A stretch of DNA of 64,000 nt from Ancylobacter dichloromethanicus (GCF_018390645.1 NZ_JAHBGC010000020.1:723467-787466), one strand, 5' to 3'; positions 15,669 to 24,885 are shown, counted from the first letter of the stretch. Made by a program: numbers and translations. The notes: generated by a model from the letters alone, not told the origin.

Positions 15669-16816
15669 CGCGCGCTCCCTGCCTCGTGCAGCGAGATCCA
15701 GAGCGGGCCGTCGATCGGCCGGCTCAGGAAGCGCTCATTGAGCGCGGAAAGCGTCGCCGCAGGGTCCAGTTCGCCGCAGCGCTCCGGATGCAGCCATCTG
15801 GCGGCGACCTCGATGAAGAGGATATTGAGCGGCATCACGCCGATCAGCCCGGTCCAGATGGCGTGGACGCGACCATGGCGCACGCTCGCCATCTGGTCGA
15901 AACCGGTGCGGCCGGCGAGGCGCGCCAGCGCCGCCCGCGCCGCGTCGGAGTCCAGCCCCGGCCCGACCGCCGGGCGGTTGCCGGCGGCCCAGCCTCCGCC
16001 TGAGGCGATGTAGACCTCGTGCGGCGTCGAAATGAGATATTCAAGATGCAGCTTCTGGAACCAGGGCGCCGTCACCGCCGGCAGGGTCCGGCCACCCGCC
16101 AGTGCGAGCAGGTCGCCCCAGATGCGGTTGCCGGCTGCCCAGCAGCAATCATCGAGGGTCGACTGGATTTCCAGATAGGTGGTGACGGGCGGGGCGCCGG
16201 CCAGACATCCCCGCACCCGTTCGACGTGGCGGTCGACAAAGGCGGCATAGGCGTCCGCCTTCCGGCGCGCGCCGAGAAGCTCGCCCCACATCCGCATAAG
16301 CAGGCGCAGAGCCGCGAGCGGGCCGCCCGCCGGCGCCCCGTCGGCGAAATTGCTGGAAGCGTCACTGAAGATCACCGGAACGCCGTTGCGCTCCAGCCAT
16401 TCCACCAGCGGATCGCGCGGCCCTTCCGGTGCCATGAAGAAGTTCGCCACCACGAGATCGGGCGACAGGCTGGCGATCTTCTCGCGGGAAATTGAGTCGG
16501 CCGTCATTTGCCCGACGGTTTCGATGCGCCGGCCACGCTGGAGCTGCGCTTGCAGCGCCGGGCTGTCGATCCGGTCGGTCGCCGCCCAGCCCACGACGAG
16601 CGCGGCCGGGTCGGGGTGCAGCAGCGCCATGCTGACGATGTCCCGCGCCTCCAGCAGGACGATCCGCCTCGGCGCCGCGGCCAGCGAGACCGTGCGGCCC
16701 GCCATGTCCGTCACGGCGAGGTTGGTATCCGCCCGCGCCGGCCGGGGCCCCAGGAGGCTGCCCAGCGCCAGCGCGGCGCAGAAACCGCGGCGGTCCCATT
16801 CGCGGCCGGCTACCAT
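15665..16816 (-). CDS. Periplasmic Fe3+-siderophore-binding protein (FhuD/BtuF class)
   Basis: 383 aa. A leader with twin arginines (DRRGFCAALALGSLLG, then ARA before DTNLAV) suggests Tat export. The mature part has RIVLLEARDIVSMALLHPDP near its start and IASLSPDLVVANFF, typical of class III binding proteins with a rigid helical backbone. It would carry ferri-siderophore from the outer-membrane receptor to an inner-membrane ABC permease, but no permease or ATPase gene is in this cluster, so it must use one encoded elsewhere. It overlaps both neighbours (4 bp and 7 bp), which shows tight translational coupling. Confidence 0.9.
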   Translation of the reverse strand: MVAGREWDRRGFCAALALGSLLGPRPARADTNLAVTDMAGRTVSLAAAPRRIVLLEARDIVSMALLHPDPAALVVGWAATDRIDSPALQAQLQRGRRIETVGQMTADSISREKIASLSPDLVVANFFMAPEGPRDPLVEWLERNGVPVIFSDASSNFADGAPAGGPLAALRLLMRMWGELLGARRKADAYAAFVDRHVERVRGCLAGAPPVTTYLEIQSTLDDCCWAAGNRIWGDLLALAGGRTLPAVTAPWFQKLHLEYLISTPHEVYIASGGGWAAGNRPAVGPGLDSDAARAALARLAGRTGFDQMASVRHGRVHAIWTGLIGVMPLNILFIEVAARWLHPERCGELDPAATLSALNERFLSRPIDGPLWISLHEAGSAR

Positions 16817-18984
16817 GTGTAGCGCAGGCCCGCCAGCACGAGCCGGCCATTGCCGAACTGGCAGTAGTAGCCGGAGCTGCAGCTCGAATAATAATCCACG
16901 TCCAGCAGATTGGTGACGTTGAGCGTGCCCTGCAGTCCCTGGAGTCGCGCGTCCAGAACCCCGAAATCGTAGCGCAGCGCGGCGTCGACCAGCGTATAGC
17001 CGTCGACCTTCAGCGTGTTGGCATTGTCGGCGTAGCTGGAACCGACGACACGCACGCCGCCGCCGACCATCAGGCCCCGGAGCACGCCTGAGTCGAAGCT
17101 GTAGCTGGCCCAGAACGAGCTGAAATAGTTCGGCACCGCCTGCGGGTGCTTGCCGATATCGGCGGCGACCGTTGACTGGGTGATCGTGGTGTCGAGCAGG
17201 GTGACGGCGGCGATCAGTTCCAGATTGCTCGTCAGATTGCCTCTCGCTTCGAATTCGAGCCCGCGCGAGCGGACTTCGCCCTGCTGTACGTTGAAGCCGG
17301 GAATGACGTCCTGCGTCAGCACATTCTGCTGGCGGATATCGAACGCGGCGACGGTGAATAGCGCATCCATTCCCTGCGGCTGGTATTTGACGCCGACTTC
17401 ATACTGCTCGGCCGTGGTGGGAACGAAGGGTGCACCGGTGGCGTCCACGCCGATCACCGGCTCGAACGAGGTGGAGTAGCTGGCATAGGGCGCCAGTCCG
17501 CTGTCGAACAGATAGAGCAGGCCGGCGCGATAGGTCGTGGCCTCGCTGGCCTGATCCGAGGAGGAATTGGCCAGCAGGTTGTCGGTGTCCTGCTGCAGCC
17601 AGTCATGGCGCACGCCCAGCACGGCATGGAAGCCGCCGAAGGTGAGTTGGTCCTGCGCGTAGAGGCCCGTCTGCCAGAGCGACTGGTCGCTGTCGATCAC
17701 GGTCGCCAGCGGCCCCACGGGCTGGCCATATTGAGGGGCGACCACATTGAGCGGCGTCGCCGCGCCCATCAGATATTCCCAGCCGCTCGACGCGTTCTGG
17801 TAGTCGACGCCGAGGAGCACCTTGTGCTGGATCGCACCGGTTGCGAAGTCGAACTGCGCGTGATTGTCGGAGGAGATGCCCCCGACATCCTCGATCGACT
17901 GCACCGCATAGCGCGGGATGAGCCCGGCGGCGGTGATCGGGCCGGCCATCTGCAGCGACTGGAAATCGACGTCGACATGGGAATAGCGCAGGCTTGAGCG
18001 GAAGCTCAGCACCTCGTCGAAGCGGTGCTCGAACGTGTAGCCGATGCCGTACTGTTCGCGCTCGAACGAATCGAAAGCCGGATCGCCGATGTTGAGATCG
18101 CGGTTGAGGAAGGGCTGATAGGCTGCCGGCGCCAGCGCGCGCGCATAGAGCGAGTTGAAATAGCCGCCGTCCGGGTCCTTCTGATAGTAGCCGTAGAGGG
18201 TCAGCGAGGTGTCCGCGCTGGGCTGCCATTTCAGCGCCGGCGCGACCCCGACCCGCTCTTCGTCGACATCGTCATATTGCGTGCCGGACTGACGGCCGAT
18301 GGCACTGAAGCTGTACTGCCAGGTGCCATCCTCTGTCAGCGCGCCGCGCGAGGTGAGGCCGCCCTGGAGGCGGCCATAGGTTCCGCCCTCAAGGCGGACC
18401 TCGTTATAGGGCTCGGCGGCGGGCGCCCGGCTGATCTGGTTGACGATGCCGCCCGGGCTGACCGCGCCATAGAGCACGGCGGAAGGCCCCTTGAGCACGT
18501 CGATGCGGTCCAGCAGGAACGGGTCGATGGCGGTCTGGGCGAAGGCCTGGCCGCGCGGGAGCTTCAGCCCGTCGAGAAAGCTGACATAGTTGGTCGCGGT
18601 GCCGAACGAGCCGAACCCCCGGATGAAGATGGAATCGTACCGGCCATTGGTGTCGCGGTCCGACAGCACGCCGGCGGTGTAGCGCAACGCCTCGCCGACG
18701 GTCTGCGGGTTCTGCTCATCCATCTGGCGGCGCGTGACGCTCGTCACCGATTGCGGCGTTTCCAGCATGGGCGTGTCGGTGCGGGTGGCGGTGGAGGTGC
18801 GCTTGACGAGCAGGGTGTCGCGGTTGTCGGCGGCATCGCTGCTGTCCTCCACCACCGTGACGGGATCGAGTTGGATGGCGGCGTCCTGAGCCGAGGCGCC
18901 GTTCGACGCCGCGTTCATGGCAACCAGCAACGTGCCGATGGAGACGACGGCGTGGCGGCGCCCGAACAGAATTCGCTGGCTCAT
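16810..18984 (-). CDS. TonB-dependent siderophore receptor
   Basis: 724 aa from ATG 18984, which has GAGG five bases upstream; the adjacent ATG 18987 is too close to it. A signal peptide (RRHAVVSIGTLLVAMNAASN, cleaved near ASAQ) is followed by a plug domain (ETPQSVTSVTRRQMDEQNPQ, IFIRGFGSFG, DVLKGPSAVLYGAVSPGGIV) and a beta-barrel ending RYTW, with the terminal aromatic residue needed for outer-membrane insertion. This is the FhuA/FpvA-like class that imports ferric siderophores using TonB energy. First gene of the operon; a TetR-type palindrome lies just upstream. Confidence 0.95.
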   Translation of the reverse strand: MSQRILFGRRHAVVSIGTLLVAMNAASNGASAQDAAIQLDPVTVVEDSSDAADNRDTLLVKRTSTATRTDTPMLETPQSVTSVTRRQMDEQNPQTVGEALRYTAGVLSDRDTNGRYDSIFIRGFGSFGTATNYVSFLDGLKLPRGQAFAQTAIDPFLLDRIDVLKGPSAVLYGAVSPGGIVNQISRAPAAEPYNEVRLEGGTYGRLQGGLTSRGALTEDGTWQYSFSAIGRQSGTQYDDVDEERVGVAPALKWQPSADTSLTLYGYYQKDPDGGYFNSLYARALAPAAYQPFLNRDLNIGDPAFDSFEREQYGIGYTFEHRFDEVLSFRSSLRYSHVDVDFQSLQMAGPITAAGLIPRYAVQSIEDVGGISSDNHAQFDFATGAIQHKVLLGVDYQNASSGWEYLMGAATPLNVVAPQYGQPVGPLATVIDSDQSLWQTGLYAQDQLTFGGFHAVLGVRHDWLQQDTDNLLANSSSDQASEATTYRAGLLYLFDSGLAPYASYSTSFEPVIGVDATGAPFVPTTAEQYEVGVKYQPQGMDALFTVAAFDIRQQNVLTQDVIPGFNVQQGEVRSRGLEFEARGNLTSNLELIAAVTLLDTTITQSTVAADIGKHPQAVPNYFSSFWASYSFDSGVLRGLMVGGGVRVVGSSYADNANTLKVDGYTLVDAALRYDFGVLDARLQGLQGTLNVTNLLDVDYYSSCSSGYYCQFGNGRLVLAGLRYTW

Positions 18985-19073
18985 CATGTCCTCGGAACCA
19001 TTCCCGTCCTGCCGACCCCTGGGGGTGCGGGGCGCACACAGGGCGGCCTGACTTCGCTGGCATTCGAGATATC

Positions 19074-19099
19074 TAAACGGGACGGTTCCGTCCAGTTTA
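19074..19099. promoter_or_regulatory. 26-bp palindrome between siderophore operon and TetR gene (probable TetR operator)
   Basis: TAAACGGGACGG (19074-19085), TT, CCGTCCAGTTTA (19088-19099): 11 of 12 arm positions pair. It lies 90 bp upstream of the receptor start and 150 bp upstream of the TetR start, in the divergent intergenic region. The ACGG-TT-CCGT core is common in TetR/AcrR operators; assignment to this TetR is inference. Confidence 0.65.
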
Positions 19100-19247
19100 T
19101 TCATTCACGATATCAGTAGATTAGAATTGGAATTGGTCTCGATTGGAGTTATGGGAGACGCCGTGCGATGGGGCGTATGTCGCGGCAGGAATCGGCATCG
19201 CCTGCGGAAGACACGCGGCGGCGCCGCCGGCACCGATGGGGATGAGC

Positions 19248-19898
19248 ATGGTCGAACGGACGGTGGCGCGGCGGGGCCAGCGCGGCGGTCGCCCCTCGCG
19301 GGGAAACGCGCAGGAACCGGTCGAGCGGATACTCGACACCGCGACCCGCCTGTTCGCCTCCCGAGGTTTCGCCGGCACCTCGATCGACCAGGTGGCGGCT
19401 CTCTGTGGCGCGGGCAAGGACACGATCTATCGACGCTTCCCGTCCAAGGTGGCGTTGTTCGAAGGGGTGGTCGAACAGGCCCGCTCCCGCGCGCTCGCCC
19501 GGCTTCAGCAACTGGCGCCGGTCGACGGCGGGGCGATGGAGCGTGTGAAACGCCTGTTACGCACCTTCCTGTCGATCAATATGGAGCCGGAACTGATCGC
19601 GCTGAAGCGCATAACCTTCAGCGAGGCCGTCGTGTTCGAAAAATCAGGCCCGGTTCCCTCGCAGCCCGATCCGTTCATGGCGCGCCTGGTCGAGACGGTC
19701 GCGGCGGCGCAGGCGGAAGGTCGGCTGCGGGCGGGCGACCCGGCGGCCATCGCCGCCCACCTCATTCACAGCCTGGTGTCGATCCCGACCGCCGACGCCA
19801 TGCTCGGCGGCACCGTCTACCATGAGCCGGAGGCGCTCGACCGGCACTTCGAGGCGGTCTGGGAATGGTTGATGAAGGGCGTGGCCGCGCCTGAATAG
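19248..19898 (+). CDS. TetR/AcrR-family regulator with AefR-like C-terminal domain
   Basis: 216 aa from ATG 19248, which has GGGG six bases upstream; in-frame ATGs at 19236 and 19242 are alternatives. The N-terminal basic stretch ARRGQRGGRPSRG leads into the HTH (ILDTATRLFASRGFAGTSID, QVAALCGAGKDTIYRRFPSK). The C-terminal region (LRTFLSINMEPELIALKRIT) matches the AefR-like ligand domain. TetR proteins repress divergent genes until a ligand binds. Here the divergent operon is siderophore uptake, so the regulator may sense the siderophore or another small molecule in addition to general iron control. A clear Fur, Irr or RirA site was not identified. Confidence 0.9.
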   Translation: MVERTVARRGQRGGRPSRGNAQEPVERILDTATRLFASRGFAGTSIDQVAALCGAGKDTIYRRFPSKVALFEGVVEQARSRALARLQQLAPVDGGAMERVKRLLRTFLSINMEPELIALKRITFSEAVVFEKSGPVPSQPDPFMARLVETVAAAQAEGRLRAGDPAAIAAHLIHSLVSIPTADAMLGGTVYHEPEALDRHFEAVWEWLMKGVAAPE

Positions 19899-19985
19899 GC
19901 CACGGTTCTCAGGGCAAGCGGCCGTCCTGTCGCCGCCTCCGCCGCGTTGGCGCCGCGTCGCGGCGCGCCAGGTGAACTTGCCGCG

Positions 19986-20651
19986 TCAGTCGGTCAGTTC
20001 GGCTTCGTGCTGCAAGGCGGCGAGCAGCGACATGAACCGTTCACCCTGCACCAGCACATGGGCGCGGATCCGCTCGGCCGCGCGGCCGCCATCCCCTTCC
20101 AGCAGCGCCTCCAGAATGGCCTGGTGCTCGGCGAGCGAGGTACCGATCCGCCGCGGCACCTTCAGCTGGAGCCGGCGATAGGGCTGCAGCGCCGTCTGCA
20201 GCCGGATCGCCTCGGCCCGCAGCACGCGGTTGCCGGTCGCGGCATAGATGGCGACATGGAACCGGGCATTGGCGGGATAATAGGCGTCGTCGTCGCCCGC
20301 GGCGACCGCCGCGCAGCAGGCCTCGTGCGCCTGGATGAGGGCGGCCCGGTCCGCCTCGCCCAGCCGCTGCGCGGCCAGCCGCGCGCACGCGGCCTCGATC
20401 TCGGCCATCAACTCGAAGGATTCGACGAGTTCGCGCGGCCCGAGCAGCGCGACATAGGCGCCGCGCCGGGGTCGCATCTCGATCAGGCCGGAGGCGGAGA
20501 GCTGGATCAGCGCCTCCCGGATCGGCGTGCGCGACACGCCGAAGCGCTCGGCAAGGCCCGCCTCGTCGAGCCTCTGCCCCGGCCGCAGCCGCCCGGCGAC
20601 GATGTCTTCTTCGAGCGCTTCGCGAAGCCTCGGGGTCTGTTCACCACGCAC
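19986..20651 (-). CDS. matR: GntR-family (FCD) regulator of malonate genes, MatR-like
   Basis: 221 aa from GTG 20651, which is preceded by GGAGG with six-base spacing; a GTG at 20678 would add nine residues but has a poorer site. The winged helix-turn-helix RLDEAGLAERFGVSRTPIRE and the following SASGLIEMRPRRGAYVALL are classical GntR. The C-terminal FCD domain has the metal/ligand-binding residues in ARFHVAIYAATGNRVL. It is divergent from the malonyl-CoA decarboxylase gene, as in the rhizobial mat operon, where MatR responds to malonate. A matching operator is present at 20707-20720. Confidence 0.9.
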   Translation of the reverse strand: MRGEQTPRLREALEEDIVAGRLRPGQRLDEAGLAERFGVSRTPIREALIQLSASGLIEMRPRRGAYVALLGPRELVESFELMAEIEAACARLAAQRLGEADRAALIQAHEACCAAVAAGDDDAYYPANARFHVAIYAATGNRVLRAEAIRLQTALQPYRRLQLKVPRRIGTSLAEHQAILEALLEGDGGRAAERIRAHVLVQGERFMSLLAALQHEAELTD

Positions 20652-20706
20652 GGCATACCTCCGCGCGAACAAAGCCACCTTCCCTGCCGCAATGCAAGAG
20701 GCCTCG

Positions 20707-20720
20707 TCTTGTATACTTGA
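20707..20720. promoter_or_regulatory. MatR-type operator
   Basis: TCTTGTA-TACTTGA lies in the matR/matA intergenic region, 56 bp upstream of the matR start. It closely matches the MatR operator of Rhizobium leguminosarum bv. trifolii as I remember it (TCTTGTA/TACACGA). The dyad is imperfect but centred between divergent genes as expected. Confidence 0.7.
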
Positions 20721-20811
20721 TGATTGACTTTAAATGCAGCTTGCCCTTCACTCGATGCAGGAGCCGTGTTCCGGCACGGCCATCAGGCAAAGATCCAACG
20801 CTGGAACGGCC

Positions 20812-22179
20812 ATGGGATCGAATACCTCCTTCGTCGCCGACCTCCTGAACTCCATCGCCGAGCGCGGCCGCACGCTGCTCGACCGCTCGCAGCGCGTGAG
20901 CGGGGCGACGCGGGTGGAAACACTCGCCGAGCGCTGCGAGACGCTGCTCTCCGGGCGCGGCGAAGCCTCGGGTGTCGCCCTCGCGGCCGATATCCTCGAT
21001 CGCTACGCGCACATGAAGACCGGCGAGAGCATCGCCTTCTTCGAGGTGCTGGCCGAGAAGTTCGGCCCGGACGTGCAGCGGCTGGCCGCGGCGCTCGACG
21101 CCTATGGGCGCGACGGCGTCACCGCCGCCCCCGACCTGCACCGGGCCAGCGAGCCGCGGCGGCAGGAACTGTTCCGCCGCTTCAACCTCGCCCCGGGCGG
21201 CACGCTCTCCCTGGTGCGCATGCGCGAGCAACTGATGGAGGCGATGGTGCGCCGGCGCGACCTCGCCGAGGTCGACCGTGACTTCGCGCATTTGTTCTCG
21301 TCCTGGTTCAACCGCGGCTTCCTGGTGCTCAAGCGCATCGACTGGTCGACGCCGGCCAATGTGCTGGAGAAGATCATCCGCTACGAGGCGGTCCACGCCA
21401 TCCGCGGCTGGGACGACCTGCGCGCGCGCGTCGATTCGCCGGACCGGCGCTGCTACGCCTTCTTCCACCCCGCTTTGGTGGACGAGCCGCTGATCTTCGT
21501 CGAGGTGGCGCTGATGAAGGAAAGCCCCGGCGCCATCGTCCCCATTCTCGATCCGTCCCGCCAGTCGCTGCGGCCGCAGGACGCCACCACCGCGGTGTTC
21601 TACTCCATTTCCAACTGCCAGAAGGGGCTTGCCGGCGTGTCGTTCGGCAATTTCCTGATCAAGCAGGTGCTGGAGGAGATCGCGCGCGAACTGCCCTCGC
21701 TCTCGACCTTCGTCACCCTGTCGCCGGTGCCCGCATTCCGCAAATGGCTGGATGCCGAGCGCCGGGCGGAGCAGAGCGTGGTTCTGTCCGCCGCCGACCG
21801 CAAGGCGCTGGAGACGCTCGACACGCCGGACTGGGCGGAGAAGGCCGAGCGGCGCGAGGAACTGGCGGCCGTGCTCGGGCCGGTCGCGGCCTATTACTTC
21901 CTGGCCGCCCGCACCGCGAAGGGCACGCCGGTCGACCCCGTCGCCCGCTTCCATCTCGGCAATGGCGCGCGGCTGGAGCGCATCAACCTCATGGGCGACC
22001 TGTCGGCCAAGGGCATCGCGCAGGCGGCCGGGCTGATGGTGAACTACCGCTACATCCCGGCCGATATCGAGAAGAACCACGAGGCCTTTGCCGCCAAGGG
22101 CGAGGTGGTGGCCAGCGCCAATGTGCGCAAGCTACTCAAGGTCGACCCGGCCTCCCGCGCCCTCGTTCCCGTCACCTGA
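20812..22179 (+). CDS. matA: Malonyl-CoA decarboxylase
   Basis: 455 aa from ATG 20812 (MGSNTSFVADLLNSIAERGR). It is the single-polypeptide MCD type: N-terminal helical domain, then the acyltransferase-like catalytic domain with CYAFFHPALVDEPLIFVEVA, QKGLAGVSFGNFLIKQVLEE and TLSPVPAFRKWL, in which the conserved Ser and His (SPVP, and the HLGNGARLERIN segment) lie. It converts malonyl-CoA to acetyl-CoA and CO2 in the cytoplasm. With MatB it forms the malonate-to-acetyl-CoA pathway of rhizobia. An in-frame ATG 78 bases upstream has no family support. The next gene follows after 9 bp. Confidence 0.95.
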   Translation: MGSNTSFVADLLNSIAERGRTLLDRSQRVSGATRVETLAERCETLLSGRGEASGVALAADILDRYAHMKTGESIAFFEVLAEKFGPDVQRLAAALDAYGRDGVTAAPDLHRASEPRRQELFRRFNLAPGGTLSLVRMREQLMEAMVRRRDLAEVDRDFAHLFSSWFNRGFLVLKRIDWSTPANVLEKIIRYEAVHAIRGWDDLRARVDSPDRRCYAFFHPALVDEPLIFVEVALMKESPGAIVPILDPSRQSLRPQDATTAVFYSISNCQKGLAGVSFGNFLIKQVLEEIARELPSLSTFVTLSPVPAFRKWLDAERRAEQSVVLSAADRKALETLDTPDWAEKAERREELAAVLGPVAAYYFLAARTAKGTPVDPVARFHLGNGARLERINLMGDLSAKGIAQAAGLMVNYRYIPADIEKNHEAFAAKGEVVASANVRKLLKVDPASRALVPVT

Positions 22180-22188
22180 AAAGCCGTC

Positions 22189-23712
22189 ATGTCCGAAAAT
22201 CACCTGTTCGCCGCCCTCGCTGCCGCCGCCCCCTCCCCCGCCAAGCCGCTGGCGCTGCTGGCCGACGGGTCCAGCGTCTCCTATGGCGAGATGCTGGCGC
22301 TTTCCGCGCGGCTCGCCGGCCTGCTCGCCGCGCGCGGCGTGAAGCCGGGCGACCGGGTGGCCGTACAGGTCGAGAAATCCTGGCCCTGCCTTGCCCTCTA
22401 CCTCGCGACGGTACGGGCGGGCGCGGTCTATCTGCCGCTCAACACCGGCTACACGCTCAACGAGGTGCGCTATTTCCTCGGCGATGCCGCGCCGGCACTG
22501 TTCGTCTGCCGCCCCGAGATCGAGGCCGAGGCCAGCGGCCTCGCCAACGAACTCGGCGTGCCCTGTGTCGAGACGCTGGGTGCCGACGGCACCGGCTCGC
22601 TGACCACTGCCGCCGCCGCCTTCCCGCCGACCTTCGACGATGTGCCGCGCGGGCCGGACGACCTCGCCGCCATCCTCTACACCTCCGGCACCACCGGCCG
22701 CGCCAAGGGCGCCATGCTGACCCATGGCAACCTGCTTTCCAACGCCCGCACGCTGAAGCAATGCTGGCGCTTCACCGACCAAGACGTGCTGATCCACGCC
22801 CTGCCGCTGTTCCACACCCATGGCCTGTTCGTGGCGGCGAACATTGTCCTGCTGAGCGGGGCGTCGATGTTCTTCCGAGCCAGGTTCGATCCGCGCGAGG
22901 CGATCGAACTGATGGGCCGGGCCACCTGCCTGATGGGCGTGCCCACCTTCTATACCCGGCTGCTCGACCAGCCCGGCCTGACCCGCGACGCGACGGCCCA
23001 TATGCGCCTGTTCATTTCCGGTTCCGCGCCGCTGCTGGAGGAGACCCACCGCGCCTTTTTCGAGCGCACCGGCCATGCCATCCTCGAACGCTACGGCATG
23101 ACCGAGACCTGCATGAACACCTCGAACCCCTATGAAGGCGAGCGCGTCGCCGGCACGGTCGGCTTCGCCCTGCCGGGGGTTGCCATCCGCATCACCGATC
23201 CGTCCTCGGGCGCGGAACTCGCCGCCGGTGAGATCGGCATGGTCGAGGTCAAGGGCCCGAACGTGACCAAGGGCTACTGGCGCATGCCGGAGAAGACCGC
23301 GAGCGAATTTCATGACGGCTACTTCGTCACCGGCGATCTCGGCCGGATCGATGCGCGCGGCTATCTCAGCATTGTCGGCCGCGGCAAGGATCTCGTCATA
23401 TCAGGCGGCTTCAACGTCTACCCCAAGGAGGTCGAGGGCGAGATCGATGCCATCGAGGGCGTCGTTGAAAGCGCCGTCATCGGCGTGCCGCACCCCGATT
23501 TCGGCGAGGGTGTCACCGCCGTGGTGGTGCCGGCCAAAGGGGCCAGCCTGACCGAACAGACCGTCCTTGAAGCACTCGAGGGCCGGCTGGCCAGGTTCAA
23601 GCTGCCCAAGCGGGTGTTCTTCGTCGAGGAACTACCGCGCAATACCATGGGCAAGGTGCAGAAGAACATGCTGCGCGACAGTTACAAGGACATCTACCGC
23701 CGGAGTGCCTAG
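22189..23712 (+). CDS. matB: Malonyl-CoA synthetase (malonate-CoA ligase)
   Basis: 507 aa, normal for MatB. It is an ANL-superfamily adenylate-forming enzyme: P-loop ILYTSGTTGRAKGAMLTHGN, the A5 motif ERYGMTETCMNTSNPYEG, the A7 motif GYFVTGDLGRID, and the C-terminal catalytic Lys in LPRNTMGKVQKN. The TETCMNTSNPYEGERVAGTV stretch is the malonate-specific signature that separates MatB from acetyl-CoA synthetase. It makes malonyl-CoA from malonate, CoA and ATP, feeding MatA. It lies 9 bp after matA and so is in the same operon. Confidence 0.95.
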   Translation: MSENHLFAALAAAAPSPAKPLALLADGSSVSYGEMLALSARLAGLLAARGVKPGDRVAVQVEKSWPCLALYLATVRAGAVYLPLNTGYTLNEVRYFLGDAAPALFVCRPEIEAEASGLANELGVPCVETLGADGTGSLTTAAAAFPPTFDDVPRGPDDLAAILYTSGTTGRAKGAMLTHGNLLSNARTLKQCWRFTDQDVLIHALPLFHTHGLFVAANIVLLSGASMFFRARFDPREAIELMGRATCLMGVPTFYTRLLDQPGLTRDATAHMRLFISGSAPLLEETHRAFFERTGHAILERYGMTETCMNTSNPYEGERVAGTVGFALPGVAIRITDPSSGAELAAGEIGMVEVKGPNVTKGYWRMPEKTASEFHDGYFVTGDLGRIDARGYLSIVGRGKDLVISGGFNVYPKEVEGEIDAIEGVVESAVIGVPHPDFGEGVTAVVVPAKGASLTEQTVLEALEGRLARFKLPKRVFFVEELPRNTMGKVQKNMLRDSYKDIYRRSA

Positions 23713-23825
23713 AGACAGGCTTCGGCGCCGGACATGACGACAAGACGGGCGGATCAACCGCCTGACAGGACGATACCGAGGAAACGCCAACAGGCCGCCG
23801 GAAGGCAGCCGAAACGGAGGAAACC

Positions 23826-24848
23826 ATGACCGCTACGCGACGGATTGCGCGCGCCCTGACCCTTGGCTGCGGCCTCACCCTTGCCAGTGCGCTGGCCTTT
23901 GCCACCCCGTCCCTCGCGCAGGACATCACACTGCGCGCCTCGCACCAGTTTCCCGGCGGCAAGGGCGACCCCCGCGACGAGATGGTGCAGATGATCGCCC
24001 GCGACGTCGAGGCGGCCAATGTCGGGCTGAAGATCCAGGTCTTCCCGGGCTCGTCGCTGTTCAAGGCCAATGAGCAGTGGGGCGCCATCACCAAGGGCCA
24101 GCTCGACATCACGTCCTTCCCGCTCGACTACGCCTCGGGCCGGGTACCGCAGTTCTCCGCCACGCTGATGCCCGGCCTGGTGCGCAATTTCGACCGCGCC
24201 GAGCGCCTCAATGACTCGCCCTTCATGCAGGAGATCAAGGCGATCATCGAGAAGAACGGCGCCATCGTGATCTCCGATGCGTGGCTCTCGGGTGCGTTCG
24301 CCTCCAAGAAGGGCTGCATCACCGGCCCCGACAGCATCAAGGGCCAGGTTACCCGTGCCGCCGGCCCGGCCTTCGAGCAGATGCTCGCCGCCGCCGGCGC
24401 CTCCATCGCCTCCATGCCCTCGTCGGAAATCTATTCGGGCATGCAGACCGGCGTGCTGGACGCCACCAACACCTCGTCGGAGAGCTTCGTCTCCTATCGC
24501 CTCTATGAGCAGGTGAAATGCCTGACGGCGCCGGGTGAGAATGCCATCTGGTTCATGTATGAGCCGGTTCTGGTGTCCAAGCAGGTGTTCGACAAGCTCA
24601 ATCCGGCGCAGCAGAAGGCCCTCCTCGACGCCGGCAAGAAGGCCCAGGCCTGGTTCGCGCAGGAAGTGCGCAAGGGCGACCAGAAGCTGATCGACACCTA
24701 CAAGAAGGCCGGCGTCGAGGTGGTGGAGATGTCCGCCGCCGATTACGACGCCTGGCTGAAGGTGGCGCAGGAAAGCTCCTACAAGAACTTCGCCGAAAAG
24801 GTGAAGGGCGGCGACGAGCTGATCAAGAAGGCCCTGGCCGTCCAGTGA
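23826..24848 (+). CDS. TRAP transporter solute-binding protein, DctP family (probable malonate)
   Basis: 340 aa with a signal peptide (RRIARALTLGCGLTLASALA, then FATPSLAQ before DITLRASHQF). The mature protein has GGKGDPRDEMVQMIARDVEA, LFKANEQWGAITKGQLDITS and the conserved Arg-bearing stretch VTRAAGPAFEQML that clamps the substrate carboxylate in DctP proteins. It binds an organic acid in the periplasm and delivers it to the DctQM membrane parts encoded next. Malonate is the expected substrate from context: matA and matB precede it and the usual rhizobial MatC carrier is absent. Confidence 0.92.
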   Translation: MTATRRIARALTLGCGLTLASALAFATPSLAQDITLRASHQFPGGKGDPRDEMVQMIARDVEAANVGLKIQVFPGSSLFKANEQWGAITKGQLDITSFPLDYASGRVPQFSATLMPGLVRNFDRAERLNDSPFMQEIKAIIEKNGAIVISDAWLSGAFASKKGCITGPDSIKGQVTRAAGPAFEQMLAAAGASIASMPSSEIYSGMQTGVLDATNTSSESFVSYRLYEQVKCLTAPGENAIWFMYEPVLVSKQVFDKLNPAQQKALLDAGKKAQAWFAQEVRKGDQKLIDTYKKAGVEVVEMSAADYDAWLKVAQESSYKNFAEKVKGGDELIKKALAVQ

Positions 24849-24855
24849 CCGCGCC

Positions 24856-24885
24856 CGCTCCGCGGCCCTGCGGGGTCGCGGAGCG
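24856..24885 (+). promoter_or_regulatory. Hairpin between TRAP binding-protein and DctQ genes
   Basis: CGCTCCGCG (24856-24864) pairs perfectly with CGCGGAGCG (24877-24885), without a T-tract, starting eight bases after the dctP stop. As in other binding-protein operons it may stabilise the upstream mRNA so that binding protein exceeds membrane components; inferred. Confidence 0.4.

Noticed and set aside
14121..16013. Plus-strand open frame of 630 codons
   Set aside because: Crosses the small 82-aa gene and runs antisense through the two siderophore genes, whose motifs are unambiguous.
19100..19150. Possible Irr/RirA iron box upstream of the siderophore receptor
   Set aside because: TTAGAATTGGAATTGG only partly resembles known motifs and lacks proper symmetry.
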